A stretch of DNA of 64,000 bases from the NCBI GenBank assembly GCA_029844215.1, contig CM056732.1, positions 49,647,007-49,711,006 on the forward strand, given 5' to 3'. Shown here one piece after another: positions 23,481 to 34,870 of this stretch. Numbering within the stretch: position 1 is the first letter of the stretch; each line of letters begins with the position of its first letter. Source of the DNA: Przewalskia tangutica (Eukaryota; Streptophyta; Magnoliopsida; Solanales; Solanaceae). Made by a program: the position numbers and the translations under genes. The notes beneath the pieces are model-generated. The model was not told the DNA's origin and searched no databases. It saw only the letters and a program-made list of their open reading frames with translations.

Positions 23481-26400
23481 TGTATCACGACGATCCGGGC
23501 GCGTGGCCCAGTACTTACCCAGGGCACCTGGTGATAACATGTTGGCGAGAAAACCGGCGGAAAATAAACTTAAACAAGAAACAAGATATATGATCATAAG
23601 CAATTGTGACGATTACTTCGATAAAATATAGCAACTGCTCAGCGAAGCGGTTTAATCGGCCTTTACAAACCACGCCACAGCAGTGCTACAAACCTCTAAG
23701 AGTTTTATACAGCGGAATGGGCACGCCCATACTACCTGAATGTACAAGAACCACAACTGGAGTAGCATGCGAAAGATGAAAGCCTCAGGAGGCGGGCTTG
23801 TGGCCTTGATCCTAAGGCGGTCGGCTAAGATGCTCTACCGCGGCGTGACCTTGACCACGAAGAAGTCGGTCACAGCCAATTGCAGTATGGCCGAAAATCT
23901 GCGATTAAATCATAACGGTCTGATAAGGCGGAAGCGTGGCATGATATGCAAAAATCGATGCGACATAAAAATCGGTCAAGTCGGGGACTCGCGCCTCAGC
24001 GTCATCACTCGATATAACTATGGGTCTCGCGCCGCATCAATCATGTTCGCATCGTGGCGCATGCGCCGGTGTAAGCGTGTCCGTGATGCAGATAATAACA
24101 ATGTCGCGCGCCTCGGAGTCTGCCTCGGTGTAGACATGCTACCAACAACAATATCTTTGGGTGATCGAAGCATGGCCAGCGTACGCGAGTCTGCACCGGT
24201 GTAGGCGTGTCCATGTAACCTGATAACATATATATCGGGTGTCGACAACGCGCGTAGCACGGCGTCCCGGAGTGCGCCGGTGTAGGCGTATCCGACGTAA
24301 CAGCTGAAAATTTCATATACGAGGTGGGCCTTTAAAGATCAAGGTCTTCTTTTCCCGTCGCGCAGACTTTCGTATGCTATGAGTCTTGCTCGACAAGAGT
24401 CGATTACAAGTCGCATTTGCACAAGCGCAGGATTATGCAAAGCAATGCGTAATATACAAATTCATAGACTTATATTTTATTACAACAAATCCGGGTTTTA
24501 ACCCCAAAGTACTACATACATTAACTCTTTTTAAAGGATCCGTTCCTTTCACAAAAGTCACATAATACCCGTAGTATAAAAATAGAGTGACTATCTTTTT
24601 AAGTAAACCAAAACACTTCCCTTTGTAAAATCAAGTATGACATTATTTTCCAAGCGTTCAAGTTTGCCTAATTTCAAATGCTCAAGTTTCTTATTTTAGA
24701 AAGGTTTCATAACTCATAGTCTTAATCTCTTTTAAAACAATTGAGTAACATATGCCTTATGTGTGGCGGTTTATTCTTGTTTATAACAATCTTATTCTGG
24801 CAGACCATGATCTATGAAATGTAATACAATTTTGTCTTATCTTAGCTTCTATGCAGATGGAGGTTTCTACTGGTTTTAACAACAATTAGTTATTTGTCAA
24901 TACATTTTCCTTTATTAGCGCTGCTGTGGTTTGCTCGACACTTATTCTCATTTCCGAAATCAGTAAAACATTATTCTTTTTAAAACCAAGTACTCATTAC
25001 TCGCGAATGAGGTTTCACAACATTTTTAACAAAATGTTATATAACAAATCAATTAAGTTAAGTCTCTTATCTTTCAAGATCAAGTCTCTTAACTTCTACA
25101 ATCAATAAACCATTCTTTTACCTACATAGAGTCGTTATAACTAACTTCCCATAAAGCTATTATAACACCCTATGTTTTGAACCAACCAAACTCATTTAGC
25201 ATGTATGCGTCTGCGTCTTGCATAGTTTACAAAACATCATGCTAGAAAGGATAGGAAGAGGTCCACATACCTCGCGATGATTATCGACAATAAGCAAAAC
25301 GTTCCACGGCTATAACTCGGCTAGCCTCGTTCACCTTTTAAGTAGAACACGCTACTCGTAGCACTTCCACCTATATAGGCCACAAACATCTATTAACTTC
25401 TAAACACAAGGTTCCATATTCTACAGAAAATTCGGCAGCACCTCCCACATTTTGTGCCGCGTAAATCTCCTCTCTAGCGCGGCTGACCAAGCCAACGGGG
25501 GTTATACGTCTAGCGGGCGTATACAATTCTACTTCACAATAATACTACACAAGTCTCATGAATCTGATCATGTAATTCTGATTGATTCTCTTCTTTATTA
25601 TTGAGCTTAAGTCAAAAGACATTGCAGCAAAACATGTTGATTCTATATAGTATACTTCAACTATATATTCCTACAACATGTAATTTCCAATTACAATAAG
25701 GGACGAGATTATTTACCTCGATAAGCCCAAAATTATCAGAGATAAAAGTCGATCTGATCGAGGTTTAGCTCTGCTCAGTGCGCTCGATCCGCTCCAAACA
25801 ACCCTTGGAAGTTCTAACCAACTTCTACTTAAATACTTCAACCAACTATGAAGATTTCCTTAGGGTTTCGTTTTTGGACTAAAAGGACATAAGGTAGTAT
25901 TCCCGGGCTCTACGTATAGAGGTAACTTTGGAATACTACAAGGTATAAGGCTAAGGTATTTGGGCATTATAACAATACTTGGAGAAGTATTTCTCTACCA
26001 AAGGGGGGGGGGGGGTATTCTCACGAGAACAACCCAAGAGAGGGGGGGTGTGTTCTCGGCTAAGGCTACTCAAAGGGAAGGGTTTCTCGGCCAGAGAGCA
26101 CTTACAAGAGAGGGGCTAGTGTTGGGACGAGAGCCACAAGAGGGAGGGGAGGGATTTCAAGACTTAGACAAAGTGAGGAGTGAATGAAGAAGTTCATCAC
26201 TAAGGGGGGTATTTATAGGAAAACCAAAGGCCATGATCAAGCCAAGTGTGGGGCAAGTGGATGGCCAAGATTGGCACAAGTGCACCCTAGCCTACTCCCC
26301 AAATCACTCCACAAACATTGACCCATGTTTTGGGGCACAAATCCATGCCAATCGTCCAAGGCCAAACCGCCCGCTTTAGGCGTCCACTTGAGGTGACAAG

Positions 26401-26610
26401 TGTCACCTCTCGATAATCCAAAATGTTTCACCTCTCGGAAAAATCATAAAAATTATAAATGACATAGCCGAATTTTCCGCCATGATACATAGAAGCGTTT
26501 AGTCGAAAACGATTCTTTACGGGGTTGTGCACAAATTGCCACTTTGCCTACTTAAGGCTCAAACTTTCTCGTCGCCACGCGTACATACTGCGGAAAAAGC
26601 GGGTATAACA
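23481..26610 (-). repeat. M3 3' LTR
   Basis: From TGTATCACGACG (a damaged LTR end) to GGGTATAACA. It has a minisatellite-like stretch with GCGCCGGTGTAGGCGTGTCC units (24060-24300), the conserved module in reverse (24775-24930), a poly-G run near 26002, a reverse TATA box near 26209, and a palindrome-like GGTGACAAGTGTCACC near 26392. Its U3 half matches 44501-45751 well; its U5 half differs from 28966-30014. Confidence 0.8.
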
Positions 26611-26642
26611 TTCTCCCGTCTTAGAAACATTCGTCGAATGTT
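26611..26642 (-). promoter_or_regulatory. M3 PPT and hairpin
   Basis: TTCTCCCGTCTTAG (complement of the PPT) followed by AACATTCG/CGAATGTT arms (26626-26642). Confidence 0.75.
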
Positions 26643-27556
26643 CCTTCTCACGACAGATAACGATAACGTATCCTCTTAACTTTAACCAAGTTGCCAATGC
26701 CACACATGGCCATAAAATAACAAACGCACAAATACTTAAACCCAAGCCAACGAGGAACTACCTCTAACATCACAACAAGCCTCCACCTATGGTTTAAAGA
26801 ATGCTCCCCTCACACCTTCACTTCACAAAAGAAATGATCACTTCCGTTCTCATAACACAGGTTTGCTTCCTTTCTTACTCGTCGTACCCTTCTCGTACAC
26901 TTGAACTCTTTCTAGTACACGTACCATACTCTATTCATCGCTTCAGTTTTGTTTCCAAAATTTTGGAGTCACTACCCCAAACTTGGTCATCTCACTAGCT
27001 TCAATTTCCTCTAAGGCCATTCCCGGCCCGCGATCGATGCGGTCGAACACATCCACGAACTCTTACGATGGTTACCTAAACCTGGGCTCAGCACCCTCGT
27101 GACCCTACCACCTGGCGGGACCACCTCGAACTGACCCCACCCCAAACCGGGCTGCGGGTCGACCCGCAAACGGTCCTCAACCCGACCCACAATCGCGCCA
27201 AACCCTTGTTCCCCGATCCGGAACAATCTTACTAAATCACGTCATGAAAGCTACCACTTCCATCTCACCCTACCTATGGACTTATCACACAAATATACCC
27301 TATGCATATAATGCACTCGGCGAGGACCGTTTAGCAAAAATCCTTTACTTAAGACGACCTTACATCTAAGATCTCAGCATGAAATATTCTAAGGTTCACA
27401 CTTCCATGCCCCCATACTTATCCTTCCAACTAACCATGTTTCCTAACTCACAAATAACACAACGCTATCTGTACATAGCACACAATAATAAGATCATCAA
27501 AACAAGCATACCAAACTCAAGAGGGTTAAGGATATACCTGTATCTACCGCTTCACT
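26643..27556 (-). other. M3 non-coding region between gag and PPT
   Basis: The shared post-gag segment with the reverse GGGCTCAGCACCCTCGTGACC landmark near 27083-27103. No protein recognised. Confidence 0.5.
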
Positions 27557-28763
27557 CTAATCATAGGCACGTCTGCAGGCGCGTAGTGTAGAAGGTGATG
27601 AACCAGCCATAGATCTGAAGGCGAGTCTCACACCCGCTACCTGCAGTCGGACAATTTCTGCAAAATGGCCCTGCTGGCCGCATGTAAACAAACTCCCAAA
27701 TTAGCACGACACTCCCAAAATGGAGCCTACCACAGCCGGTCGCAGCGAGGTAGGGGTGGCTTCACCGCTAACACCCCCGCTTTCCGAAAATCAACCTTGA
27801 GCCTGACCTGCTCTGAATACTCTGGATGCCACAAGGCGGTGGAGGACCACTCTTGTCGCGGAGGTACATAACTAGTCTGGCCGAGAGGTCCGCCTCGAAG
27901 TCGCCAAAAGACCTGTTGCACGCCATAACCTGGCGATCTCGGTCATTCCGTCGACCTCTCCGCCTCGCATCAGTGCATAAGCTGCGCACGGGCAATGTCG
28001 TGCCGGTGAAGAGCTACACTGAACAAGCCTGTCAAGTAGTCATCTAGCCGGTGGCGTGGCGGTGTACTCGTCCTCCATGCTCGGCTATTACGAGGCATAC
28101 CGAGCCAATGAGTCGAACTCCACATTGTACTCCCGAAGCGTCGCCCGTTACGCCTCAGCATCAAAAATCTATCGGCCCGAGCCCTCCTCATGCGCGAGGC
28201 AAGAAATGTGCAAGAAATGCCCGCGAGAACTCGTCCCAAGCTGCCGAGTGCATACTCTCCCGGCGGCTCATGAATCAAACGATCATCTGCGGTATCACGT
28301 AGCCCGATGCGAACCAGTCAGCGACTGGTCTCCAAGCTCGATCACTCTCTCATGATCCGGCTGTAGCGTCGGATGAACTCCTGCGGATCATCCTCAGGCC
28401 TCGACCCATAAAACTCTGGGGGGCTACAACTAAGAAAGTCCCGTAGCCTCAAACTATCTGCTCGGGGGTGAACTACGGTGCTCTGGGCCGCTGGTCGGCT
28501 TATCCTCATAAAGCCTGATCTGGCGGCGATGGCGAACCGTCTCCTTGTACCCCAACTCCTCGCGGTGTGCCGTGGACCGAGGCTCGTGTATCGGGTATCA
28601 GCCACCGCTGCGCTCTCTAAACTCTCTTTGGTGCTGGCGGCGTCGCAAAAACTCGGCGTCAAGCACTATCTCGGGTAATGTTCGGGCTGCGCCTGCGTAC
28701 TCTCTGTATCCCACTAGCGCTCCCTCGGCTTCCTGCCGCCGGGCGGGGTTGCACTTGAGGCAT
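27557..28763 (-). pseudogene. gag: gag of M3, frame-broken
   Basis: The ATG complement is at 28761-28763 and the stop complement (CTAATCATA) near 27557. Minus-strand frames read HPRADSLRLRDFLSCSPPEF and EDDPQEFIRR (28342-28662), then MRRARADRFLMLRRNGRR and RHRLDDYLTGL (27970-28278), the same order as P3 Gag. Several frame changes separate them, and the zinc-knuckle region near 27680 is shifted by one base at its last Cys codon. The length, about 400 codons, matches the other copies. Confidence 0.75.
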
Positions 28764-28950
28764 AAGCGGAAAAACGGAATACGTCGGAGGGTCCGACTTA
28801 TAACACACTCTAGGGCACGATCTCGAGAATGAGAAGAATGGAAACCAATCCTAAATGTCTGCGACCTCACGATTATAGATGTGGTGCGCAACACACCGAT
28901 AATCAAGACTCTACTAGACACGGTGCGTAGACACTTTCCGAGGACTAAGC

Positions 28951-28961
28951 GCTCGATACCA
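28951..28961 (-). promoter_or_regulatory. M3 primer-binding site
   Basis: GCTCGATACCA, complement of the tRNA-iMet-type PBS, beside the LTR end TGTCACGACC at 28966. Confidence 0.78.
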
Positions 28962-28965
28962 CTTT

Positions 28966-30014
28966 TGTCACGACCGAACGGGCGTGGTAGTGCCTACCCC
29001 GGGCACCTGGTGATACAACATCGAGAAAATCAGCGGAAATAAAACATAAACATGAAACAAGAGACATGATAAATAAACAGCAACCAAAAGCGCTTGCCTT
29101 CAGATATAAATACATAAAACCCGAGCGGTTATCCTTTTACAAACTACGCCACAACAAGATTACGGACCTCAGAGTTTTACAACAACTATGGCGGGACGGG
29201 GCCGCCATACCCGAATGTACAGGACTTCATGACTCGGGGATACATACCCAGATAAGCCTCAGGAGAAACGGAGCTTCCCAATCTGAAGCGTGGCCCTAGA
29301 GAGAGGTCCACAACCGATGTACCTCTACTGCGGCATGAACGCGGCCCCAAGCGAGGTCGATAACAGTACCAAGTATGTGAAACGAAAAATCGTAAATGAA
29401 ATCATAATCTATATAAAAACAGAGACATGTATGATAACAAAACTACAATTCACTACATAAAAGCGATCATGTCAAGTCGGGACTCACGCCTCAAAGTCAT
29501 CACTCAAATATAACCGAATTTAACCGCAACGGACGCGTGCCGGCGTCTCACTCGGTATAAGCATGGCCATGGAACCGTCGATGGAAGCATGCCCGTGGGC
29601 CACCCGTCGTGTCGGTATGTCCAAAGGAAATATCCGGATAACAATCGAAATGGAAGCATACTCGTGGGCCACCCATCGTGTCGATGTCCAAAGCGAATAA
29701 CAAGATAACAATCAAAATGGAAGCATACTCGTGGGCCACCCATCGTGTCGGTATGTCGAACAAATAACAAGATCACACTGCAATAAGCATGCCGTGGCCA
29801 CCCATCGTGTCGGTATGTCCGAAAGGATCGATTAGTGGAAGCATGCCAGTGGGCCACCCATCGTGTCGATATGTCCATCAATCAACGGATAGCCGGCCTC
29901 CAACGAGGCGCGGTAACACAGATACAACACTTGCACAGCGAAGGCTATCACAACAAGCGTAAGCGAGTTCAACAAATTCATAGACTTATATTTTATTACA
30001 ACAAATCCGGGTTT
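28966..30014 (-). repeat. M3 5' LTR, U5-side piece
   Basis: From TGTCACGACCGAACG to AAATCCGGGTTTT, where P2 is inserted. It includes a minisatellite of about five 56-69 bp units (29528-29880) with GTGGGCCACCCATCGTGTCG. The 3' LTR of the same element has a different repeat here. Confidence 0.8.
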
Positions 30015-30324
30015 TGTTATACCGTATTTCGGTATGTGCGTGGGGCGTGCGTGCGAGAATCTGACAGAAAGATTGGAAAGGAAGAAAGAGGTGATTTTTC
30101 CACGGAAAAGTTTCCGGTTTTGTGAAGGAAAAAGGTTCGTTAATGGAATTGGATTCCCGATTTGGTATTCGGACTTCTGGAATATTAGAAATTATGGAAT
30201 TTTATTTTGGAAATGGTCACGTGGGGCCCACGGAGAAATTTACTGATTTTGTAGAGCCCACTTTGTTTTGAATTTTGGCCATTGTGGATAGTTTCGGAAG
30301 ATGTTTTATTTTGGGCCAATAGGA

Positions 30325-30342
30325 GGGTGACACGTGTCACCC
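30325..30342. promoter_or_regulatory. Perfect 18-bp G-box palindrome in P2 LTR1
   Basis: GGGTGACACGTGTCACCC is its own complement and contains CACGTG flanked by TGAC/GTCA. It is repeated exactly at 42973-42990 and with one change at 35185-35202. By family knowledge this resembles bZIP/bHLH binding sites; function here is inferred. Confidence 0.65.
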
Positions 30343-30757
30343 CCGCCTAGGTGGCTTGGCCGAATGACATTTGTGCACAACACCCGGTTAGAGTCGTTTT
30401 TCGACGAAACGTGTTACATAACTTGCGAGGGGAAAATTCCGGCTATGTCCTTTTTAAATTTTGCGGGTTTTTCCGAGAGACGAAACAATTTTGACCAAAT
30501 GGAGGGTGACATTTGTCACCTCACATTGGAAGCAAGTGGCGTCGAGTGCGCGAAGTGGTTCCGTTTTGGCTTGATCTTTTGGCTCACGTTTTGTGTCCTA
30601 TTGGTGCCTTGTTTTGTGCCTTGTTTTGGCCTTGTTTTGTGGCTTGTTTGGTGCAATGTTTTGTGGAGTAGGGGTTAGGGTGCACTTGGCTTGATCTTGG
30701 CCTTACACTTGCCTTGCACTTGGCTAGATCTTGGCCATTGGTTGGCCTTTGGTTTTG

Positions 30758-30767
30758 CTATAAATAC
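30758..30767 (+). promoter_or_regulatory. P2 LTR TATA box
   Basis: CTATAAATAC about 745 bp into LTR1. The same site lies at 35621-35630 in LTR2 and from 43393 in LTR3. Confidence 0.7.
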
Positions 30768-32814
30768 CCCCCCTTATGTTGATGAACTCTTCATCCACAA
30801 ATGAAACCTTCCAAGCCTAAAATCCCTCCCTCCTCTAGTGTTGAGTTCGTCCCACTCATCCCCCCCCTCTTTTGAGAGTCTTGGCCGAGGGCCTCCTCCC
30901 TCCCCCTTTGTGGTGCCTTGGCCGTGGGGTACCCCCCCCCCTAGCCTAGTTGTTTTCGTATAATACCCCTTGTTGTGGTATAGAAATACTCCCCTAGTAT
31001 TGTTATAATGCCCAAAATACCTTAGCCTTGTACCTTGTAGTATTCCAAAGATACCTCTATACGTAGAGCCCGGAAATACTACCTTTTGTCCCTTTAGTCT
31101 CAAACCGAAACCCTAAGGAAATCTTCATTGATTGGTTGAAGTATTTAGGTAGAAGTTGGTTAGAACTTCTAAGGGTTGTTTGGAGCGGGATGAAGCACCC
31201 GGAGTTGGAGCTAAACGTTGCTAAGGACCGACATTTAACTTGGATAATTATGGGCTTATCGAGGTAATTATCTTGTCCCTCTATTTGTAATTGGAAATTA
31301 CATGTTGTTAAGAATATATAGTTGAAGTATACTATATATAGAACTGAACTTAGTTTGTGGCAATGTCTTTTGACTTAAGCCTGAAGAATAAAGAAAAGAA
31401 CTGAACTGTATTTACATTGGACTGTATTGCAGTAGACTTGTGTAGTATTACTGAGTAGAATTGTACACGTCGGTTAGGCGTGTAAACCCCACACACGTTG
31501 GCCAGTAGGCCTCGATAGAGAGGAGAGATTTCTGTTGTGGCGAGAGGTGCCGAATTTTCTAGGTAGAAATGGAACCGTGTGTTTAAAATTTAATAGACGT
31601 TTGTGACCTTTTTAGGTGAAAGTACTAAGAGTAGCGTATTCTACTCGAGGAGTGGAAAGGGGTAGCAAGGTTGTAGTACTTGGAGCTTTTTGCTTATTGT
31701 CGATAATCGTCGCGAGGTATGTGAACCTCTTCCTATCTCTTCTAGCGTGATATGTGTGAACTATGTAATGCGGTGAGGCGCATGTGTTAATTGTGTTTGA
31801 TTGTTCTTAAAACATAAAGTGTTATAACGGCTTTATGGGAAGTTGGTTATAACGACTTTATGTAGGTGAAAATACTTCGTGGTTTTAAAAGGTAACTGAT
31901 GTGAATTATAACGGGCTAGTTATAATAAAGAACTTGATGTATTTCAAAAGATTTATAAATCGTTTTGAAGGGAGAGTAACACTTGGTTTTAAAGGTTTTA
32001 AAAAGAGTTATACTAGCTTTATGGGAGTTAGGTATAATGTCTTAAGAGAGGTAAAGAAAATGGTTTACTGATGTTAGAAGTTAAGAGACTTGATCTTGTA
32101 AGATAAGAGACTTAACTTATTTGTTTTAATGTGAATGTTTGTGTGAAACCTCATTCGTGAGTAATGAGTACTTGGTTTTATTTAAAGGGATAGTGTTTCT
32201 TGATTTGAAATCGGAATGTATCGACAGGACCACTGCAGCGTTAATAAAGGAAAATGTATTGAATAATGATGTATCGTATTAAAACCGGTAAACCTCCATC
32301 TGCATAGAAACTAAGATGAGACAAAATGATATTACATTTTCTAGATCATGGCTGCTGTAATAAGAATGTTGTAAACAAGAATAACCTACTCTCACGTAAG
32401 ACATATATTACTCAATTGTTCTAAAAAGGAATCAAGTGATTAAGTTTGGGAACTATGAAACCATTTGAAAATGAGAAGCTTGAGTAATTGAAACTAGGCA
32501 AACTGGAACTTAGGAAAAGAATGTTGTTACTTAAATTTGAAAAGGAATGTGGGTTGGTCATTCTAATACTACGGGTATCGGGTGACTTTTATAAAAGTAA
32601 TGGATCTCTTTTAAAGGATTTAACGTATGTAGTACTTTGGGGTTAAAAACCCGGACTTTGGCATAAAATGAAAGTACTTTGAGTTGTTGTGAAACTTGCC
32701 TATGCTTGTTGTTGTGAAACTTGCCTATGCTTGTTGTTGTGAAACTTGCCTATGCTTGTTGTTGTGAAACTTGCCTATGCTTGTGGTGATAGCCTTGTTG
32801 TGCAAGTACTGTGT

Positions 32815-33049
32815 TCACTCGACTACCGGTTCATCCGGGAATGTATCTCACTTGATTACCGGTTCATCCGAGAATGTATCTCACTTGATTACCGGTTCAT
32901 CCGGGAATGTATCTCACTTGATTACCGGTTCATCCGGGAATGTATCTCACTTGATTACCGGTTCATCCGGGAATGTATTTCACTTGACTACCGGTTCATC
33001 CGGGAATGTATTTCACCGACTACCGGTTCATCCGGGAATGTATTCCACA
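32815..33049 (+). repeat. 33-bp minisatellite in P2 LTR1
   Basis: Seven units containing ACCGGTTCATCCGGGAATGT and ATCTCACTTGATT. The unit length is a multiple of three, so several frames stay open and give repetitive peptides; these are not genes. The LTR2 copy (about 40618-40830) has lost CC/CG bases in its later units. Confidence 0.95.
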
Positions 33050-33904
33050 CGTTTCTATATTGGGTCCATAAGATGGGCCGAGACCTGTTATACGTATCAC
33101 ATGATTTGTACCTAGACTGCTGGCAGTGATGGAGAAGTCCACGGGTATGTTTCCATTTTGATTTTTGTCTTGTTGTTGATGTCACATGGACATGTCTACA
33201 CCGACGCGATTCCGGGGCATGTGGCCGTGCGGCTGTTATTGTGTTGCATCATGGACATGTCTACACCGATCACGATTCCGGGGGCATGCGGCCATGATGC
33301 GAACATGATGGATGTTGTGGGCGTGAGACCCATAGTTATATTTGAGTGGTGACTTTGAGGGCGTGAGTCCCTGACTTGACATGACTGTTTTTATGTTGTG
33401 ATCTATAGTTTGGTTATCATACATGTCTCCTGCTTTGTATAGACTGTTATGATTTCATTCTGATATTTCTGATTTCACATACTTGGTACTGCATGCGACC
33501 TCCTTGAGGCTGCGTTCATGCCGCGGTAGAGGTACATCGATCGTGGATCCGCTCATAGGATCACGATTCGGCGTATTGGGAAGCTCCGTTTCTCGGAGGC
33601 TTATCTTTTGGTATGTGTTCCACGAGTTGTAGGTTCTTGTACATTGGGGTATGGCGGGGCCTGTCGTCATAGTCATTGTAAATCTTAAGTGCAGTAATCT
33701 TGTTGTGGGCGAGGTTGTAAAAGGATTAAACTGTTTGGGTTTTATGTATATCACGAAGGCAACCTGTTTTGGTTGGCTTTGTTTTTTATCACATCTCTTG
33801 ATCCATGTCTATCGTGTTTAGGTTTTTATTTCATTGGTTTTCTCTCGATGTTGTATCACTAGGGTGCCGGGGTAAGGCACCGTGACGCCCGAGTGGGCGT
33901 CACA

Positions 33905-34870
33905 AGTGGTATCGAGCGATTAATCCTCGGAAAGTGTCTACGAACCGTGTCTAGTAGAGTCTTGATTATCGATGTGTTGTGCACCACATCTATAATCAGG
34001 AGGCTATAGGACATTTAGGATTGGTTTCCATTCTTCTCATTCTGAGATCGTGCCTTAGAGCTGTGTGGTAAGTGTGAACCCTAGACTGTCACGATTGAGA
34101 CCTTAGAGGTAAGGTCGTCTTGAGTAAAAGATTCGTTTTACGTTTGACCTTTATCAGGGTGCGTAGTATACGTGGGATTTATTTGTGTGATCAGTCCATG
34201 GGTAATGTGAGATGGAAGTGGTAGCTTTCATGATGTGATTTAGCAGGATTGTTCCGTGTCGGGGAACAAAGGGCTTGACGCGATTGTGGGTCGGGTTGAG
34301 GACGTGATACGGGTCAACCCGTAGCCCGGATTAAGGTGGGGTCAGTTCTGGGTGGTCCCGCCAGGTGGTAGGGTCACGAGGATGCTAGGCCCAAGTTTGT
34401 ATGACCATCGTATGAGTTGGTGGATATGTTCGACCAGAAGCGGATCGTGGAGGCCGGGAACGGCCTTAGAGAAGATCGAAGTTAGTGAGATGACCAAGTT
34501 TGGAGGTAGTGACTCCAAGGGTTGGAAACAGAAGTGTTGACGGAAGTGTGGTACGAATACTAGAAAGAGTTCGAGTGTTCGAGAAGGGGACAACGAGATA
34601 GGGGAGAAGTGAACGTGTGTGATCGTTTCTTTTGTGAAATGAAGGTGTGAAGGGAGTATATTTTAGACCTCAGGTAAGGGGTTTTTGTGATGATTAGAGG
34701 TGTTTCCTCGTTGACTTGGGTTTAAGTATTGGTGCGTTTGTTATTTTTTTTTATGGCCAGGTGTGGCATGATTGTTTTCGTACGTATAGCAGTGAAGGCT
34801 ATACTAGCGCAGGTTTGTGTGGAGACTTGAGAAGGAACATTCGGGACGAATGTTTCTAAGGAGGGAAGAA
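33905..34870 (+). other. P2 internal region 1 (gag-deleted)
   Basis: PBS-like TGGTATCGAGC at 33907-33917, then leader sequence running straight into post-gag DNA near 34070 (GTGTGGTAAGTGTGAACC). In P1 the whole gag lies between these points. A hairpin (34836-34854) and PPT (34858-34870) follow. Confidence 0.8.

Larger units (their letters stand above)
30015..33904 (+). repeat. P2 LTR1
   Basis: A 3.9 kb LTR with a perfect G-box palindrome (30325-30342) and a second related site ~180 bp later, a low-complexity CCTTGTTTTG-rich stretch (30590-30670), a TATA box (30758-30767), the conserved module (32230-32370), the ~25-bp tandem block, a 33-bp minisatellite (32815-33049) and the U5 hairpin (33863-33881). 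Confidence 0.88.

Noticed and set aside
29504..29881. 125-codon minus-strand frame with repeated MGGPRVCF-type units
   Set aside because: Translation of the M3 LTR minisatellite.
30541..30678. Hydrophobic frame (FWLTFCVLLVPCF-type) seen three times, also near 35400 and 43200
   Set aside because: It is a CCTTGTTTTG-rich low-complexity stretch upstream of the LTR TATA box, so its apparent conservation is that of the LTR copies.
32815..33049. CRISPR-like regular repeats
   Set aside because: Units are contiguous with no spacers and lie in a plant LTR; this is a minisatellite.
32746..33129. 127- and 114-codon frames with repeated peptide units
   Set aside because: Translation of the 33-bp minisatellite, whose period is divisible by three.
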